Assembly: GCA_024743115.1 (NCBI GenBank)
Contig: JANSXC010000022.1
Location: 1 to 64,000, forward strand
Direction: 5' to 3'
Origin: a bacterium
GTDB lineage: Bacteria > Planctomycetota > UBA1135 > UBA2386
DNA length: 64,000 bases
Made by a program: the position numbers and the translations under genes. This document shows positions 61,815 through 64,000 of this stretch, piece by piece (position 1 is the stretch's first letter; every line of letters starts with the position of its first letter). The notes under the pieces were generated by a model. That model worked only from the letters and a program-made list of their open reading frames with translations, searched no databases and was not told where the DNA came from.

Positions 61815-62539
61815 TCGAGCTACTCGACGTCAAGAAGCGCCTCGGCGACCGCCAGATCCTCGACGGCCTCACGGTCGAGGTGCAGAAGGGCCTCAACTAC
61901 GTGCTCATGGGGCCGTCGGGCACGGGCAAGAGCGTCACGCTCAAGCACGTCATCGGCATCCTCCGCCCCGACAGCGGCACCGTGCGCGTCGACGGCAAGG
62001 ACGTGCCGTCGATGAACCAGGACGAGCTCATGGCGCTGCGCAAGCGCATGGGCTACCTGTTCCAGAACGGCGCGCTGATCAACTGGCTCAGCGTGTTCGA
62101 CAACGTCGCGCTGCCGCTCAGGGAACACAGCCGCGTCAAGAAGAGCGAGCTCGATGACCGCGTGCACGAGGTGCTGGCCCTCGTCGGCATGGATCACGCC
62201 GCCGACCAGTTTCCGCCGAGCATCTCGGGCGGCATGAAGCTGCGCGCCGGCCTCGCGCGCGCGCTCGTGACCCGCCCCGAGTACGTGCTCTACGACGAAC
62301 CCAACGCCGGCCTCGATCCGATCATCAGCCAGCAGATCCACGAGCTCATCGCCGAGGTCCGCGACACGCTGCACGTAACCGGCCTGGTCGTGACCCACTC
62401 GCGCGCCTGCGCGACACAGTGCGGCGACCGCATCGGCGTGATCAAGGGCGGCCGCATCGTCGTCGAAGGCACCGTCGACGAGATGATTCACAGCGACCAC
62501 GAACTCGCGAAGGCCTTCCTCGGTGAAGGCAGCGACTGA
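61811..62539 (+). CDS. mlaF: ABC transporter ATP-binding protein MlaF
   Basis: 242-aa ATPase. Walker A GPSGTGKS (about 34-41), Q-loop YLFQNGALINWL, signature ISGGMKLRAGLARAL, Walker B YVLYDEPNAGLDP and switch His in VVTHS. The ISGGMKLR form and the adjacent MlaE/MlaD genes identify the MCE type. Its ATG overlaps the mlaE stop (ATGA). Confidence 0.95.
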   Translation: MIELLDVKKRLGDRQILDGLTVEVQKGLNYVLMGPSGTGKSVTLKHVIGILRPDSGTVRVDGKDVPSMNQDELMALRKRMGYLFQNGALINWLSVFDNVALPLREHSRVKKSELDDRVHEVLALVGMDHAADQFPPSISGGMKLRAGLARALVTRPEYVLYDEPNAGLDPIISQQIHELIAEVRDTLHVTGLVVTHSRACATQCGDRIGVIKGGRIVVEGTVDEMIHSDHELAKAFLGEGSD

Positions 62540-62582
62540 ACCCCGAACGACCGACCCTGAGAACCCACCGCCGGAGTAACTG

Positions 62583-63755
62583 ATGGAACGCACCCGCCGC
62601 GACACCCTGCTCGGCCTCGTCTTCTTCGGCACCCTCGGGTTCCTGCTCTGGGCGACGGTCAACCTCACCGACATCTCGCTCGGCGAGGTGCCGCCGCTCG
62701 AGGTCTGGTTCGAGGACGGCGGCGGCGCGCAGGTCGGCACCAACGTGCTCGTGCTCGGCAAGCGCATCGGCAAGGTCGGCGAGATCGACATCGTCTACAG
62801 CGACGAGCGCCCCGCCACCCCGATCCGCATGACGCTGCTGCTCGAGGACGAAGTGCCGCTCACGAGCGACTACACGATCGAGGTGCGCGCCGACGGCGTG
62901 CTCGGCGGCAAGCTGATCTACATCAGCCCCGGGCGCGGCACCCCGCTCGCGGCCGACACGGAGCTGCTCGGCCAGGTCCAAAAGAACGTGTTCGACGCGT
63001 TCACCGATCTCGCGGAGGGCCAGGGCCCGGTCGGCAGCAACTTCAACGCGATGGTAACTGCCATCCGAGAAGCGGCCGAAGCGCTGCAGGATCCCAACAA
63101 CACGATGGGGCGACTGCTCACGCAGCGCGATCTCTACGATGAGGTGCTCGGCACGGTCGAGACGATGAACGAGATCCTCGCGGAGATCCGCGGCGGCAAG
63201 AGCACGTTCGGGCGGCTCGCGGTCGACACCGCGATGGGCGAACGCGTGCAGTTCCTCATCGACAACCTCGCGACGGCCAGCGCGACGCTGACCGAGAAGG
63301 ACGGCACGATCGGCATGCTGCTCAACGACGAGGAGACCGCCGGCAACGTGCGGCGGATCGTCGCCGACATCGCCGTGATCGTCGCGGACGCGCGCGATGG
63401 TCGCGGCGTGGTCGGCCAGCTGCTGCGCGACGATCGGCTCGCGACGAACTTCAACAACGCCGTCGCCAACTTCAACCGCCTGCTCGAGCGCGCCAACGAC
63501 CCCGACGCGGGCCTCGTCGGCGCCGCGTTCGCCGACCCGGCCTCGGCCGAACACTTCAAGGTCGCCGTCGCAAACATCCGCGACGTCACCGACCAGCTCA
63601 CGCGCGCCGAGGGCGCGCTCGGCATCCTGATCAACGACAAGGACGTCGGCGTCCGCCTGCGCCGCATCTTCACGCAGGTCTCACGCGCGCTCGAGGACGC
63701 CCGCGAAGCCGCACCGATCAGCAGCTTCGTGCAGGTCCTGCTCGGCGTGTTCTGA
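62583..63755 (+). CDS. mlaD: MCE-domain protein MlaD
   Basis: 390-aa inner-membrane-anchored lipid-binding protein. One N-terminal TM helix (about 8-28) is followed by the MCE domain (about 38-120: LEVWFEDGGGAQVGTNVLVL ... GVLGGKLIYISPG). The long C-terminal part is helical with repeats GVVGQLLRDDRLATNFNNA- and GRLLTQRDLYDEVLG-like segments, extending beyond the short E. coli MlaD. GGAG lies about 8 nt before the ATG. The tail may form a longer periplasmic channel or needle, as in other MCE proteins. Confidence 0.93.
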   Translation: MERTRRDTLLGLVFFGTLGFLLWATVNLTDISLGEVPPLEVWFEDGGGAQVGTNVLVLGKRIGKVGEIDIVYSDERPATPIRMTLLLEDEVPLTSDYTIEVRADGVLGGKLIYISPGRGTPLAADTELLGQVQKNVFDAFTDLAEGQGPVGSNFNAMVTAIREAAEALQDPNNTMGRLLTQRDLYDEVLGTVETMNEILAEIRGGKSTFGRLAVDTAMGERVQFLIDNLATASATLTEKDGTIGMLLNDEETAGNVRRIVADIAVIVADARDGRGVVGQLLRDDRLATNFNNAVANFNRLLERANDPDAGLVGAAFADPASAEHFKVAVANIRDVTDQLTRAEGALGILINDKDVGVRLRRIFTQVSRALEDAREAAPISSFVQVLLGVF

Positions 63756-63875
63756 TCGAACGGGGGCAGGGCGAACGCTTGCCGGGGCGGTTTTCCCGAC
63801 TCCGCGGCCAGTGGCAGCGGGCGACAATCTTTCGCTGGACGCCCGCATCGTGCGTAGCAGCCGCCGAGCCCCGCC

Positions 63876-64000
63876 ATGAGCGAACCCGAACCGTTCTCCC
63901 CCATCGCCCAGGCGAACCCCAAGCCGTTCCTGGTCCGACTCGGACTGGGCTTCGTGCTGGTGTACCTGCTGCTCTACGGGCTGCCGTTTCCGTTGGGCCA
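63876..64000 (+). CDS. Start of a membrane protein (partial)
   Basis: An ATG at 63876 opens MSEPEPFSPIAQANPKPFLV followed by a hydrophobic segment (LGLGFVLVYLLLYGLPFPL), then the window ends. It lies 120 bp after mlaD. No family can be named from about 41 residues; it is probably an integral membrane protein. Confidence 0.55.
   Translation, partial: MSEPEPFSPIAQANPKPFLVRLGLGFVLVYLLLYGLPFPLG

Overview
The window reads as a GC-rich, Gram-negative-type bacterial chromosome, most likely a planctomycete (Planctomycetota). The signs are: an ECF-type sigma factor overlapping a Ser/Thr kinase-TPR gene; very large Ig-like and glycine-rich lipoproteins; a three-helix SecE; an outer-membrane porin and an Mla-type lipid transport operon; and secreted proteins sharing a C-terminal module. 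Placement is inference from gene content; no 16S gene is present. Most genes are densely packed and the long antisense ORFs are coding shadows.

Layout. 1-6.4 kb (minus): type IV pilus/type II secretion ATPases PilB (cut by the window edge) and PilT, an EF-G-like GTPase, an OmpA-family lipoprotein and a prepilin peptidase. 6.7-20.8 kb (minus): four large lipoproteins with Ig-like or glycine-rich architecture; two giants (1334 and 1297 aa) are paralogues. 21.3-26.9 kb (minus): PyrB carrying a C-terminal PyrI-like zinc domain, a MnmE-like GTPase without the catalytic C-terminus, CoaX, and two paralogous membrane-anchored proteins, one interrupted by an in-frame TGA.

27.0-44.1 kb (minus) is the translation/transcription core. 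In transcription order it runs tRNA-Thr(UGU), tRNA-Tyr(GUA), tRNA-Gly(UCC), tRNA-Thr(GGU), tuf, tRNA-Trp(CCA), secE, nusG, [phosphate-selective-type porin], rplK, rplA, rplJ, rplL, rpoB, rpoC, rpsL, rpsG. The order matches the E. coli thrU-tyrU-glyT-thrT-tufB / secE-nusG / rplKAJL-rpoBC arrangement, apart from the inserted porin. The porin has an 11-nt-phased Pho-box-like repeat array upstream. EF-Tu has an unusual P-loop (Ala for Asp) and a short deletion after the NKxD motif.

44.2-64 kb is mixed: aroC with a response regulator; a secreted beta-lactamase-fold hydrolase with five N-terminal repeats; the kinase/sigma pair; a second secreted protein sharing the same C-terminal module; MutS2 lacking the Smr domain; a cystathionine gamma-synthase/lyase; HU; a WaaP-like kinase; two lipoproteins; and finally a translationally coupled operon of a W-P-F-repeat lipoprotein with MlaE, MlaF and MlaD, followed by the start of a membrane protein.

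Best candidates for something new: the W-P-F-repeat lipoprotein coupled to the Mla transporter, the PyrB-zinc domain fusion, the EF-Tu P-loop variant, the Pho-box-like control of the porin, and the repeat/beta-lactamase-fold secreted enzyme with its shared C-terminal module.
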